Origin: Chloroflexota bacterium
Lineage (GTDB): Bacteria; Chloroflexota; Anaerolineae; SpSt-313
NCBI GenBank assembly: GCA_029553955.1
Contig: JAKPJZ010000256.1
Span: 62,001-126,000 of the forward strand
Length of the DNA: 64,000 nucleotides
Direction: 5' to 3'
Each line of letters begins with the position of its first letter. Position 1 is the stretch's first letter. Under the pieces are notes generated by a model. It was not told the origin of the DNA and ran no database searches. It saw nothing but the letters and a program-made list of their open reading frames with translations. Both the position numbers and the translations under genes were made by a program. Positions 9,990-20,879 of the stretch are shown one piece after another.

Positions 9990-11762
9990 CTAGAAGTGCT
10001 GCCAGCGCCCGTCGTTCGACAGGCTGTAGATGCCGAGCCGTGGGCTCCAGAGCATCAGGCCACGCTCGAAGGGCTGGACGGCGCCGTTGACGCCGCGTTC
10101 CTCGATGAGGCCCCAGCCGACCCTGCTGCGCACGTCGCTGTGATCGCGCCACGCCTTGCCAAAGCCGCGCTTGGGCTGGAACAGGCCCGATGGAGCGTGG
10201 ATGCCCGAGTCCACCTCGGGCTGGGAGGCGTTCCAGGTGTCGCCGAACTGCACCCAGGTGCCGTCGTTGAACAGTACGTAGATGACGCCAGTGTCGCCAC
10301 GCCAGAACATGGTGCCGAACTGGAAGGTCTGTTCACCAAGCCACACGGCCTTCTCGACGTCGGTGGGGCAGCCGAGGGAGGCGCGCAGCGCGGCGTTGCC
10401 GTTCCAGGCGTTGCCAAAGCCCTGCACCGGCATGATGCTGCACGGGGGCAGCGGCTCCGCCGGTTTGGAGATCCCGGTGCCGATAAAGCGCACGGCGTCG
10501 AACCCCACGGTGCGTGTGGCCCAGGGCTCGCCGGTGGCGCTGCCCAGGTAGACGTACTCTTGGCCCTTGCCGCTAAAGTAGTAGCTGCCGAGGCTCACCC
10601 ACTGGTCGTAGTAGCGTGCCTGCGAGACGACGCGGTCGTTGGTCGCGCCGTTGTGAGAGATGCGGTAGCGGGCGCTGGTGGTGCCAAAGTAGCGGCTGGG
10701 GATGTAGACCTGCACCTCATAGTTGCCGGCCCCCGGCAGCTTGGGGGTCCACCTGCCCCAGTTGTAGACGGTCGAAGTGTTGTTCCATACGTAGAACAGG
10801 TGGCTGCGATAGCCAAAGGCGACCGGGTGGAAACTCTCCAGGTTGCCGCCGCGGGTAAAGCCGGAATCCAGGTCGTCGACGGTCACGGTGACCGTCTGCG
10901 GCGTGGCGCTGGCCGCCCACGAGACCCGCGCCAGGGCGACGCCGGTGCGCTCATAGTACTCGACGACGACGGTGTGCGCGCCGGCGCCCAGGTAGACGGA
11001 GCCGGTGAAGGTGGTGGCCGACTGATCGACCCAGCGGTCGATGAGCATGGTGCCGTCGACCTTGACCCGGATGCCGTCATCGGCGGTGGCGGTGAAGGTG
11101 TAGGTGCCTGCGGTGGCCACGCTCACCGAACGTGTCCAGCGGACGGAAAAGCTGTCGGCCGGGACCTGGCTTGCGGGCGAGCCGTAGCCCCAGTGAAAGT
11201 TGATGTCGGCGTCGTTGCGCACGAGCAGCGGCGAGCCCGAGAGGTCCGTGTTGCCATAGTACTCGGCCTTCCACTGGGGGAAGCTGGTGTCGGCGAGCTT
11301 TTCCCACGAGAGTTGGGCCACGGCCTCGCCGGTGGCTTCAAAGTACTCCATGCGGATATGGTGGTAGCCGGCCCCCAGGCTGCGGTCAACGGTGAAGGTC
11401 GTTGCCGGCTGGGCCACCCAGCGGTCGAGCACCAGGGCATCGTCGATCCACAGGCGGGCGCCATCATCCACACGCACGGTAAAGCGGTAGGTGCCGGCTT
11501 CAAAGCTGACAAAGTTGGTCCAGCGTACGGCAAAGTTGTCGGCGTTGACGGGGGAGCCGGGCGAGCCATTGCCCCAGTTGAAATTGACGGCTGCATCGTC
11601 GCGCACCAGCACCGGCGCGCCCGAGAGATCGCGGTTGTTATAGTACTCGCCGCGGAACGCCGGCGTGGCGGCCGAGACGGCGAGTGGGGGCACGACGAGG
11701 GCGATGAGGACGAGGGCGAGCAGGAGACGGCTCGCCGCGCGGCACGAGCGAAATCCGATCAT
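9990..11762 (-). CDS. Secreted protein with two PA14 domains and a golvesin-like domain
   Basis: 590 residues. The N-terminus is a Sec signal peptide (basic FRSCRAASR, hydrophobic [17 protein letters not shown], AxA cleavage site). Two PA14 carbohydrate-binding domains follow: about 33-155 ([20 protein letters not shown]) and 162-290 ([20 protein letters not shown]), each with RWT and DDG-like metal-binding loops. At about 300-445 is a golvesin-like adhesive domain ([11 protein letters not shown]...). The end holds W/F-rich repeats ([22 protein letters not shown]). It is probably a surface or extracellular glycan-binding protein. There is no transmembrane anchor or sorting motif. No catalytic domain is visible. 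Confidence 0.85.
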   Translation of the reverse strand: MIGFRSCRAASRLLLALVLIALVVPPLAVSAATPAFRGEYYNNRDLSGAPVLVRDDAAVNFNWGNGSPGSPVNADNFAVRWTNFVSFEAGTYRFTVRVDDGARLWIDDALVLDRWVAQPATTFTVDRSLGAGYHHIRMEYFEATGEAVAQLSWEKLADTSFPQWKAEYYGNTDLSGSPLLVRNDADINFHWGYGSPASQVPADSFSVRWTRSVSVATAGTYTFTATADDGIRVKVDGTMLIDRWVDQSATTFTGSVYLGAGAHTVVVEYYERTGVALARVSWAASATPQTVTVTVDDLDSGFTRGGNLESFHPVAFGYRSHLFYVWNNTSTVYNWGRWTPKLPGAGNYEVQVYIPSRYFGTTSARYRISHNGATNDRVVSQARYYDQWVSLGSYYFSGKGQEYVYLGSATGEPWATRTVGFDAVRFIGTGISKPAEPLPPCSIMPVQGFGNAWNGNAALRASLGCPTDVEKAVWLGEQTFQFGTMFWRGDTGVIYVLFNDGTWVQFGDTWNASQPEVDSGIHAPSGLFQPKRGFGKAWRDHSDVRSRVGWGLIEERGVNGAVQPFERGLMLWSPRLGIYSLSNDGRWQHF

Positions 11763-11999
11763 GGGTCAACCTCCTCTGTGGAAGCCCGGCCTGGCGGGCG
11801 GGCAGCGGGCGGCCTGCAGACTCTGGGGGTAACGATGAGACTCTCGCTTCTGTGCCGCAATGTGGCAGGGCCGCAGAGCGCCGGCGCTGGCCGGCACGCA
11901 GGGCACCGGGCCAACGCGGGTGGCGTTCTACTTTTATAGACGCACAAGAGGGGCCAATGGTTCCATGACACGGCGAAATTGGGCCGCAACCTGGACGCA

Positions 12000-12098
12000 G
12001 CAGAGGCGGCTCGCACGCCGCCGGAGGCAGGCGCGGGGCGCTATCATGGGCGGGGTTCGCCGCATCCGGCAACCCGGCGGCGTGGGAGCCGCCTCTGC
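12000..12098. repeat. 99-bp element with 23-bp inverted ends
   Basis: GCAGAGGCGGCTCGCACGCC-GCC (12000-12022) is the reverse complement of 12076-12098 with one mismatch. The 53-bp interior is not coding. With the hairpin at 12132-12184 it fills the gap between the PA14 gene and the zinc-ribbon gene, where no gene is seen. Confidence 0.8.
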
Positions 12099-12131
12099 TA
12101 CCGGCTGGGAGATGGGGACCATTCATGGGCG

Positions 12132-12184
12132 CAGGCGGCCCCGCCGGCGTGCCTTGCTCAGAGGCACGCCGGCGGGGCCGCCTG
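12132..12184. repeat. Perfect 23-bp inverted repeat
   Basis: Arms 12132-12154 (CAGGCGGCCCCGCCGGCGTG...) and 12162-12184 match exactly around a 7-base loop. It lies about 80 bases beyond the stop of the zinc-ribbon gene and may act as its terminator. Confidence 0.8.
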
Positions 12185-12261
12185 TAGGGGGTTCGCCCGT
12201 GAGGCTGGGCGTCTGGCAAGCGGCGCGGCCTAAGGTCAGGCCGGCGGCTTGCGAATACGAC

Positions 12262-12549
12262 CTAGCGCCGTCGATGCTTGGCGAAACAAGCCTGGCAGTA
12301 GACCGGTTTGTCGCTGCGTGGCTCGAAGGGCACCATGGTCTCCTGGCCGCAGTCTGAGCAGATGGCGGGGAACATCTGGCGGTCTTCAGCGGGGCGTCGA
12401 TCCAGTCCTCGCTTCTTGCCTCGGCATTCGGGGCAGCGGCTGGGCTCGTGCTCGAAGCCCTTCTGCTGGTAGAATTCCTGCTCTCCAGCCGTGAAGATGA
12501 ACTGGGCACCGCAGTCGCGACACACGAGGGTCTTGTCTTGGAACGCCAT
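12262..12549 (-). CDS. Zinc-ribbon protein (zf-trcl/CxxCxAE-type)
   Basis: 95 residues. Three CxxC pairs are visible: LVCRDCGAQFIFT near the start, RCPECRGKK in the middle and AICSDCGQETMVPF / VYCQACFAKHRRR at the end. FIFTAGEQEFYQQKGF between the first and second is the hallmark of the probable zinc-ribbon domain family (PF13451), common in Chloroflexota and Cyanobacteria. The second zinc site at the C-terminus (CSDCG...YCQACF) resembles the CxxC-CxxC ribbon of DNA/RNA-binding proteins. Function is unknown. A strong promoter lies upstream and a stable inverted repeat downstream, so it is probably monocistronic. Confidence 0.85.
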   Translation of the reverse strand: MAFQDKTLVCRDCGAQFIFTAGEQEFYQQKGFEHEPSRCPECRGKKRGLDRRPAEDRQMFPAICSDCGQETMVPFEPRSDKPVYCQACFAKHRRR

Positions 12550-12690
12550 GGGGGTCCTTTCCTCCGTAGAGGTGAAAATCGCGCGCTCGATTTCCCTGCC
12601 CAGGCCTGTGAGGTTTCCGCCGCGGATAACCGGGGGAGGTCAACTGGTCGCTGGCGAAGAAACGGTAACGCGCCACGGATACCTAAAATG

Positions 12691-12719
12691 AGTATACTCG
12701 GAAAATCCCGTTTCGTCAA
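12691..12719 (-). promoter_or_regulatory. Strong sigma-70-type promoter of the zinc-ribbon gene
   Basis: On the minus strand TTGACG, a 17-base spacer and TATACT. The -35 lies at 12714-12719 and the -10 at 12691-12696. The 141-base leader to the ATG at 12549 is unexplained. Confidence 0.75.
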
Positions 12720-12814
12720 GATGTAGACCAGAGTTCAGCAGAAAAAAGACCCCCGAAAGCATCACCAAAACAGCCGAGCAGCCGGCGGGAGCCTCGACTC
12801 CGGGCGCCAGGCGC

Positions 12815-12871
12815 AAAAGACCCCCGCGGGTGTCACCAGGATAGCCCCTGGCGACACCTTTGGGGGGTCTT
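12815..12871 (-). terminator. Intrinsic terminator of clpC
   Basis: Read on the minus strand, AAGACCCCCC...GGTGTC pairs with GACACC...GGGGGTCTT and is followed by TTTT. It begins 36 bases after the clpC stop. A smaller CCAGG/CCTGG stem sits in the loop. Confidence 0.8.
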
Positions 12872-12906
12872 GCCCTTCATGTGCAGCCTCGCGCAGGAGG
12901 CGCTCG

Positions 12907-15408
<2,502 letters not shown>

Positions 15409-15605
15409 CTTCCATCTTCCTCACTAGGCCCGATTGTCGAGCTACAGATTTGAGGGCTCTACAGGAATGGCTTGCCCACTTGAACTGCATGACTACTACA
15501 GAGTCTCCTTGAAGTATTGCGAACCTGGGGAGCCGCATCTGGGGCCCCCGACGCCCACACGGGGCCGGGCTACGTTGCGCTCCCCACTCTGGCGCAGAGA
15601 TAAGA

Positions 15606-15645
15606 ATCGAGGCCCCCGCGCGAGCCTGTCAGGGGGGGCCTCGAT
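15606..15645 (-). terminator. Hairpin between the S1-domain gene and clpC
   Basis: ATCGAGGCCCCC (15606-15617) pairs perfectly with GGGGGCCTCGAT (15634-15645). Placed about 150 bases past the stop of the S1-domain gene and 200 bases before the clpC start, both on the minus strand. The following T-run is poor. The rest of this gap (15409-15798) shows no gene. Confidence 0.65.
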
Positions 15646-15798
15646 GAGACGATGATGCCGATATCAGGTTGCTCCCTGACCATCGCGCCTGCGTCACAAC
15701 CCCACAGCCCGCACGCTGCGCTTTTGGCCCTGGGAGTCTCTTCTGCGCCGTTGCTCCAGCCTGAGCCAGGCTGGAATGCTCTGCGGCGAGAGAACGTC

Positions 15799-17091
15799 TT
15801 ACTGTTCCGGTTCCTGGGGAGAAGCGTCCTCCTCAGGAGCGCCCTGGTCCGTTACCTCGCCTTCAGGCTCCCAGGTGTAATCCTCGATCTCAGTGTCGTT
15901 CACGCGGCGGAGGCTCAGGCCGATCCGCTTGCGTGCACTGTCGATGCGGATGACGCGCAGGTCAAGCGTTTGCCCTTCCTGCACCACCTCACGGGGATGC
16001 CCAATGCGCTGGTCCGACAGTTCGGAGATGTGGATCAGGCCTTCCACGTCGCCGTCGAGCCGCGCGAATGCCCCGAAATTGGTAATCTTGGTGATCGTGC
16101 CCTGCACGAGTTGGCCGATCTCGTAGCGCTCGTCGATCTGGCTCCAAGGCTCCGGCTGCAGCCGCTTGAGGCTGAGCGCGATGCGCCGGCGCTCGCGGTC
16201 GATGTGCAGCACATAGACCTGCACTTCGTCACCGACGCTGAGCACCTCACGCGGATGCGCGACCCGGCCCCACGACAGCTCGGAGAGGTGGATGAGGCCG
16301 TCGGCCCCGCCCAGGTCGACAAAGGCACCAAAATCGCACAGGCTGCTCACGATGCCGGTGCGCACTTCATTCTCTTGCAACTCGCTGAGCAGCTTTTCCT
16401 TCTGCTCGCGCCGCCATTCGCGGGCGGCCGCACGTTCCGAGAGGATGAGGCGGTTGCGGCGGCGATCCAGCTCAATAATCTTGAAGCGGAGCATCTTGCC
16501 GACCAGCTTGGCCTGCTCGCTCTCTTCGGGGTCCTCTTCTTCACCCTCTTCGCTGCGGCGGCGCCGTACGCTCACCAGTTGTGAAGATGGGACAAAGCCG
16601 CGCACCCGGCCAATACGTACGATCAGGCCGCCCTTATTGTGGCCGGCGACCTGCGCCTCGAAAATCTCCTCGGCCGCGTACAGCTCTTCGGCCCGGCGCC
16701 AATCGGTTTCCATCTGCGCTCGCGTCAGCGAGAGCACAATGTTGCCGTCCTGATCCTCAGGGCGAACCACATACGCCAGCACATCCTGCCCAACCTGCAG
16801 CGTCTGGCGAACTTCGGGATCCATGCGCTCCAACTCGCGGCCGCTGATAATCCCCTCGGACTTGCTGCCCACGTCGACCAAGATTTCGCCGGGCGTGATC
16901 TGCATAATGACGCCTTGGAGAATGTCACCGTGTCGCGGTGTCTTGTAGGCGTACTCGCTGTCAAGAAGGGAGGCCATTGGGTTGGTGGTGGCCAGGTCGG
17001 TGGTCCCCAGGGCTGCCGTCTCGGCGATGGTATCCTCTTGGACTGCACCTCCTCCTTCATAGACGTCCCGGAATGTTCGCTTGTCCTCCAT
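15799..17091 (-). CDS. S1 RNA-binding domain protein (ribosomal protein S1-like)
   Basis: 430 residues from the ATG at 17091, which has GGAGAGGG immediately upstream; the frame extends further but without a ribosome-binding site. Four S1 OB-fold domains are visible: about 50-115 (GVIMQITPGEILVDVGSKSE), 135-215 (AGHNKGGLIVRIGRVRGFVP), 240-310 (TGIVSSLCDFGAFVDLGGAD) and 325-395 (GTITKITNFGAFARLDGDVE). A short acidic tail follows. This is the size and layout of bacterial S1-like proteins with four repeats, which bind mRNA and assist initiation on the 30S subunit. A promoter is readable upstream. It is divergent to the DksA-like gene. Confidence 0.92.
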   Translation of the reverse strand: MEDKRTFRDVYEGGGAVQEDTIAETAALGTTDLATTNPMASLLDSEYAYKTPRHGDILQGVIMQITPGEILVDVGSKSEGIISGRELERMDPEVRQTLQVGQDVLAYVVRPEDQDGNIVLSLTRAQMETDWRRAEELYAAEEIFEAQVAGHNKGGLIVRIGRVRGFVPSSQLVSVRRRRSEEGEEEDPEESEQAKLVGKMLRFKIIELDRRRNRLILSERAAAREWRREQKEKLLSELQENEVRTGIVSSLCDFGAFVDLGGADGLIHLSELSWGRVAHPREVLSVGDEVQVYVLHIDRERRRIALSLKRLQPEPWSQIDERYEIGQLVQGTITKITNFGAFARLDGDVEGLIHISELSDQRIGHPREVVQEGQTLDLRVIRIDSARKRIGLSLRRVNDTEIEDYTWEPEGEVTDQGAPEEDASPQEPEQ

Positions 17092-17133
17092 GCCCTCTCC
17101 TCGTGGCTTGTGTCGTGCACCTTGCCTACCCCT

Positions 17134-17162
17134 ATTATAGCGAATGTAAAGCCAAAACGCAA
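17134..17162 (-). promoter_or_regulatory. Sigma-70-type promoter of the S1-domain gene
   Basis: Minus strand TTGCGT (17157-17162), 17-base spacer, consensus TATAAT (17134-17139); the ATG lies 43 bases downstream. Confidence 0.75.
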
Positions 17163-17226
17163 ACGTCCTTCTTCGCCAGGCGGGATACAGCAAGTGGCCC
17201 GATTCTAGTGCGGCCATGCAATATTG

Positions 17227-17240
17227 TCAAGTTAACTTGA
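17227..17240. promoter_or_regulatory. Palindromic operator candidate
   Basis: TCAAGTTAACTTGA is a perfect 14-bp palindrome, unusually AT-rich for this DNA. It lies between the divergent promoters of the S1-domain and DksA-like genes, a position from which one dimeric regulator could act on both. No regulator is encoded nearby. Confidence 0.4.
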
Positions 17241-17267
17241 GGTCCGTTATGCAACGTGCACACGTAC

Positions 17268-17296
17268 TTGTCAATTCACACAAGATGGGGTACAAT
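17268..17296 (+). promoter_or_regulatory. Sigma-70-type promoter of the DksA-like gene
   Basis: TTGTCA, 17-base spacer, TACAAT. The ATG at 17429 is about 125 bases beyond the expected start site, leaving a long leader with no clear structure. Confidence 0.75.
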
Positions 17297-17428
17297 GGCC
17301 TCACCCTACCTTACGTCCTGAGGAGCCAGGGCTCCGACATCGCTGCGGATGGTGCTGCCACTTGCTCTGCAAGAGGGATCGCATCATCCGTTGTCGTTTC
17401 TGGGTGCCAAGATCAGGAAGTGCAGGCC

Positions 17429-17830
17429 ATGTCTCAAGACCACGGATCCTCAGTCGATACCGATGCCGTTCGCCGGCGCCTGGAGGCCGAACGGAGCGAG
17501 CTGCTCTCCAAGGCGGGCCCGCCCACAGTCAGCAACCCCCTCACGCCCGACGAGCGCGATAGCGACGAAGCCGATGCGGCCGTCTCCACCGACTTGCGTG
17601 AGCGCGCCATGTGGCTGGCGGAGGATACGCGCCAAAAGATCGAGATGATCGAACAGGCCTTGCAGCGGCTCGAGAGAGGAGTCTACTCGCGCTGCGAGTC
17701 GTGTGGAGGAACCATCAACCCAGAGCGCCTCGAGGCTCTGCCCTACGCCACCCAGTGCATCCGCTGCCAGAAGCAGGCTGAGCACCAGGGCCGGCGCCAA
17801 AGCCGCGGGCGCAACCACGCCGACGGATGA
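17429..17830 (+). CDS. DksA/TraR-type zinc-finger protein
   Basis: 133 residues from the ATG at 17429; upstream in-frame starts lack ribosome-binding sites. The N-terminal half is helical and acidic (NPLTPDERDSDEADAAVSTD) and is followed by a coiled segment. The C-terminal zinc finger reads YSRCESCGGTINPERLEALP with a second pair IRCQKQ, i.e. CxxC-x17-CxxQ: the fourth ligand position is not cysteine. DksA/TraR proteins bind the RNA polymerase secondary channel and alter initiation with ppGpp. The R-L-x-A-L-P-x-A-x-x-C-x-x-C core is typical. Start 7 bases before the next gene suggests cotranscription. Confidence 0.88.
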   Translation: MSQDHGSSVDTDAVRRRLEAERSELLSKAGPPTVSNPLTPDERDSDEADAAVSTDLRERAMWLAEDTRQKIEMIEQALQRLERGVYSRCESCGGTINPERLEALPYATQCIRCQKQAEHQGRRQSRGRNHADG

Positions 17831-17836
17831 TGTTCT

Positions 17837-18604
17837 GTGGTACAACTGCTCCGGCTCTTGGGCCCCTACGTTGTCTGGCTCTATCCCATCGGGATCATCA
17901 TCCTCGCTATCTACGTGCGGGCCTGGCTCCTGGCCAGCCGGGACCTGCGTGCCAGCCTCTTCAGCCTGGAGCGAGAGGTCGCGGTGAGGCGCATGCGCCG
18001 CGCGGCCTCGGGTGCCTTTTGTGCCTTTGGTGTGCTGATCGGCTTTTTCTTTGTCCAGTTCTTCCTGATGCGCACCTTTGACTGGGACAAGATCATCCGC
18101 CCCACGCCGAAGCCCGGCTTTGACATTCCGCCTGTGGACTATGCCGAGACGGCTGCCGCTCCTACGGCGACGCCGGACCCACGCACGCCGTCGCCCACGC
18201 CGAGCCCATCGCCGACCCGCCGGCCCACGATCGACTGGAAGCCGACTGCGGCGGCGCCGGCGGTGACGGCGACGCCCCAGGCGCCGCCGGCCAGTTGCCC
18301 GACAGCGGGTGTGCAGATCACGCAGCCCGGGCAGGGGGCGCAGGTATCGGGTCGGGTCGATATCCGCGGCACGGCCAACATCGGCGGCTTCGACTTCTAT
18401 AAGGTGGAGCTCGGCCTGGGTGAGAACCCGGCCCGGTGGACGAGCATAAGCGACGTGCACCACAACCCTGTGAACGACGGACTCCTCGACGTGCTGGATG
18501 TGAGCAGCCTGCCGGCAGGGACCTATTCCATTCGCCTGGTCGTGGTCGACATTACCGGCAACTTTCCCCCGCCGTGCGAAGTCCGGCTTGTCGTTACCCA
18601 TTGA
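17837..18604 (+). CDS. Membrane-anchored protein with Pro/Thr linker and Ig-like C-terminal domain
   Basis: 255 residues from a GTG at 17837, 6 bases after the previous stop. There are two hydrophobic segments: about 10-30 (YVVWLYPIGIIILAIYV) and 60-80 (GAFCAFGVLIGFFFVQFFLM). Then comes a proline/threonine-rich spacer (about 115-150), then a compact beta domain (CPTAGVQITQPGQGAQVSG ... FDFYKVELGLGENPARW ... LPAGTYSIRLVVVDITGN). The same type of C-terminal domain occurs at the end of some Chloroflexota penicillin-binding proteins. Here it has no enzymatic domain. It should present this domain on the outer side of the membrane. Function unknown. Confidence 0.75.
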   Translation: MVQLLRLLGPYVVWLYPIGIIILAIYVRAWLLASRDLRASLFSLEREVAVRRMRRAASGAFCAFGVLIGFFFVQFFLMRTFDWDKIIRPTPKPGFDIPPVDYAETAAAPTATPDPRTPSPTPSPSPTRRPTIDWKPTAAAPAVTATPQAPPASCPTAGVQITQPGQGAQVSGRVDIRGTANIGGFDFYKVELGLGENPARWTSISDVHHNPVNDGLLDVLDVSSLPAGTYSIRLVVVDITGNFPPPCEVRLVVTH

Positions 18605-18624
18605 TGCTTGAGGCACGGTAACCC

Positions 18625-19593
18625 ATGATCCGAGCCACCATCTGCGACGGCACCGGGCTGCACCCCGTTGACCCCAGCGCACCGATCCTACGTGCGGCCC
18701 TGGCCAAGGGCGATGGCACGTTGTGGGTCGACCTGGACGAGGCGAGCGATGCGGAGGCAGCGTTCCTCGGCGAGGTCTTTGGCTTTCACCCCCTGGCCAT
18801 CGAAGACGCGCTGGGCCACGTCGAGCACCCCAAGCTCGACGACTATGGCGGCTACCTGTACATCGTCGCCCATGGCCTCGATCGCCTCGGCAGCGATGAT
18901 GGCTTGCACGTCCTCGAGTTGGACCTCTTTCTGGGCGCCAACTATCTCGTCACCCACCATCATGAGCCGCTGCACTGCATCAAAGTGATCTGGGACCGGG
19001 CGCAGCGTGAAGAGCGCTATTTCCAGCGGGGCGCCGACGGCCTGGCCCACGCCGTGCTTGACTTGTTGGTCGACGATCTGATGCCGGTGCTCGATAGCCT
19101 CGATGCGACGATCGAGGAGCTGGAAGACGAGATCCTGGCCAAGCCGACCCAGCGGACGCTGACGCGCATCCTCGACGTCAAACGGGCCACGATGCATCTG
19201 CGGCGCACGGCCGTGCCGCAGCGCGAGGTGGTGCACCGGCTGAGCCACAACGAGTCGCCCCTGGTGCGCCCCAAGATCCAGCTCTATTTCCGCGATGTCT
19301 ACGATCATCTCGTCCGCGTCGTCGATATCAGCGACTCATTGCGTGACTTGGCCGCCGGCGCCCTCGAGACCTACCTGTCGGTCGTCTCCAACCGCATGAA
19401 CGAGGTCATGAAGTGGCTGACGGCGGTGACGACGATCTTTATGCCGCTGACGCTCCTGGCCGGCATCTATGGCATGAACTTTCGTCACATGCCCGAGCTG
19501 GAGTGGCGCTACGGCTATGTTGGCCTGCTGGCCGTCATGGCCGTCACCGCCGCCGCGATGGCGTACTGGTTCAAGCGGCGGGGATGGATGTGA
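18625..19593 (+). CDS. corA: CorA family magnesium/cobalt transporter
   Basis: 322 residues. CorA forms a pentameric cation channel in the inner membrane. The N-terminal soluble funnel domain includes LWVDLDEASDAEAAFLGEVF and HPLAIEDALGHVEHPKLDDY, a family hallmark. The C-terminus has two transmembrane helices separated by the selectivity motif YGMNF (in LAGIYGMNFRHMPE) and a short basic tail (FKRRGWM). The length is normal. Its TGA overlaps the ATG of the PAP2 gene by one base, suggesting coupled translation. Confidence 0.96.
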   Translation: MIRATICDGTGLHPVDPSAPILRAALAKGDGTLWVDLDEASDAEAAFLGEVFGFHPLAIEDALGHVEHPKLDDYGGYLYIVAHGLDRLGSDDGLHVLELDLFLGANYLVTHHHEPLHCIKVIWDRAQREERYFQRGADGLAHAVLDLLVDDLMPVLDSLDATIEELEDEILAKPTQRTLTRILDVKRATMHLRRTAVPQREVVHRLSHNESPLVRPKIQLYFRDVYDHLVRVVDISDSLRDLAAGALETYLSVVSNRMNEVMKWLTAVTTIFMPLTLLAGIYGMNFRHMPELEWRYGYVGLLAVMAVTAAAMAYWFKRRGWM

Positions 19594-20204
19594 TGCGCAG
19601 CTTCTGGGTGCCTCTCGACATGCAGCTCGCCCAGTTGGGTGGGCTGTTGACTCTCGCCGGCATCTGCGTGGGGGCGCTGAATTGGACGCGCTTTGGTCGC
19701 AAGCTGGACCGGCGGCTCTTCATGGCCGTCAACTGCCTGCCGGCGGTGGCCGGGCTCGATTGGTTGATGTGGAGCGTCACTCACCTGGGCTCGGCCTGGG
19801 CCGGTGTGGCCGCCCTCCTCGTGGCCATCCAGATCCACCAGCCACGCTTTGGCCAGGTGACGGCGCTGGCCTTCCTCACGGTGGGCATCATCATCGGCGT
19901 GACCAAGGCGCTCACGCAGCGGCGGCGGCCTTTTACGCAGCTCAAGAACGTGCGCGTGGTGGGCCTGCGTCCGGCCGACCTCTCGTACCCCAGCGGCCAT
20001 TCGGCCATGGCCTTCAGCGTGGCGACGCTCATGGCCGTGGGGCTGCACGTGGCCTGGCCGCTGCGCGTCGCCCTCTACGCCGTTGCGACCTGCGTGGGCT
20101 ACAGCCGCCTGCACCTGGGCGTGCACTTTCCGCTCGATGTCCTCTCGGGCGCCATGCTGGGCACGGGCTGGGGGCTGGTGTGGGTGTCGTTCCTTTATAG
20201 GTAG
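19593..20204 (+). CDS. PAP2 family phosphatase (membrane phospholipid phosphatase)
   Basis: 203 residues. The start at 19593 overlaps the corA stop; an ATG nine bases earlier has poorer spacing. About five hydrophobic helices are visible. The three catalytic motifs are present: KALTQRRRP (C1, KxxxxxxRP), YPSGHSAMAF (C2, PSGH) and SRLHLGVHFPLD (C3, SRxxxxxHxxxD). These enzymes remove phosphate from lipid phosphates such as undecaprenyl pyrophosphate or phosphatidic acid at the membrane surface. The substrate cannot be told. Palindrome B starts exactly at the stop codon. Confidence 0.92.
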   Translation: MRSFWVPLDMQLAQLGGLLTLAGICVGALNWTRFGRKLDRRLFMAVNCLPAVAGLDWLMWSVTHLGSAWAGVAALLVAIQIHQPRFGQVTALAFLTVGIIIGVTKALTQRRRPFTQLKNVRVVGLRPADLSYPSGHSAMAFSVATLMAVGLHVAWPLRVALYAVATCVGYSRLHLGVHFPLDVLSGAMLGTGWGLVWVSFLYR

Positions 20205-20291
20205 GGTTTTGAGAGGGTTTGTCGGGGCAGGTCGCCGTTGCCGCCCGCGGACGGCAACGGCGACCTGACCCGACAAACCCTCTCAAAACCC
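20204..20291. repeat. Palindrome B, 40-bp arms, one mismatch
   Basis: Arms 20204-20243 (start GGGTTTTGAGAGGGTTTGTC) and 20252-20291 differ at one position and are separated by CCCGCGGA. It begins at the last base of the PAP2 stop codon. Confidence 0.95.
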
Positions 20292-20304
20292 CGCTGCTTG
20301 CGAG

Positions 20305-20333
20305 ATGACAAGACTCACAGTCCGTAGTATAAT
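20305..20333 (+). promoter_or_regulatory. Sigma-70-type promoter of the double-zinc-ribbon gene
   Basis: ATGACA (5/6 of the -35 consensus), 17-base spacer, consensus TATAAT at 20328-20333; ATG at 20364. Confidence 0.75.
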
Positions 20334-20363
20334 CCGGCGCACCAATTGCCGAGGAGATGTGGC

Positions 20364-20879
20364 ATGCCCGATATTACGATTCCACCTGTCGTGACCCAGG
20401 TGCTGCAGATCTCGTTCTTTGCCCTGGGCGCCTATGCGGTAGCCTTCATCCTGGGCTTGGTCGTCTGGACGGCGCGCGATATCTCGAGCCGCACGCGCGA
20501 CTGGCTGGTGCGCATCTTGGCCGTCCTCCTGGTGCTGGTCTTCAACCTGCCGGGGCTGCTGCTCTACTTTGTCTTGCGGCCGCGCGAGACGCTGGCCGAG
20601 GTCTATGGACGCGCGCTGGAGGAAGAGGCCCTGCTGCAGGATATCGAGGAGCAGGCGACGTGCCCGACGTGCAAGCGGCGCGTGGCGCAGGATTTTGCGC
20701 TGTGCCCGCACTGCCGTACTCCGCTCAAGAGCCGCTGCGCGTCGTGCCGGCGCCTGCTGAGCCCGAGCTGGGAAGTGTGCCCCTACTGTGGTCAGGAGCC
20801 TGGGAAGGCCGCGGCGGCCCCGGCGGCGGCGAAGGGTCAGGCAGCCCGTCGCGACGAGGCCACAACCCCAGCGTCTTGA
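20364..20879 (+). CDS. Membrane protein with C-terminal double zinc ribbon
   Basis: 171 residues from the ATG at 20364 with GAGGAG upstream. Two hydrophobic helices span about 10-32 and 46-68 (LLVLVFNLPGLLLYFVL). After a short helical linker rich in glutamate come two zinc ribbons: TCPTCKRRVAQDFALCPHC and RCASCRRLLSPSWEVCPYC, i.e. four CxxC knuckles. The tail is Ala/Lys-rich. Such double-zinc-ribbon proteins with membrane helices are frequent in Chloroflexota and of unknown function. The gene is convergent with the XPB-N-like gene and their 3' ends overlap by 155 bases, so the C-terminal tail shares DNA with the other gene's tail. Confidence 0.85.
   Translation: MPDITIPPVVTQVLQISFFALGAYAVAFILGLVVWTARDISSRTRDWLVRILAVLLVLVFNLPGLLLYFVLRPRETLAEVYGRALEEEALLQDIEEQATCPTCKRRVAQDFALCPHCRTPLKSRCASCRRLLSPSWEVCPYCGQEPGKAAAAPAAAKGQAARRDEATTPAS

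Noticed and set aside
9834..11939. 701-codon plus-strand open frame
   Set aside because: Antisense to the PA14 protein, which has a signal peptide and domain motifs. The plus-strand product is low-complexity.
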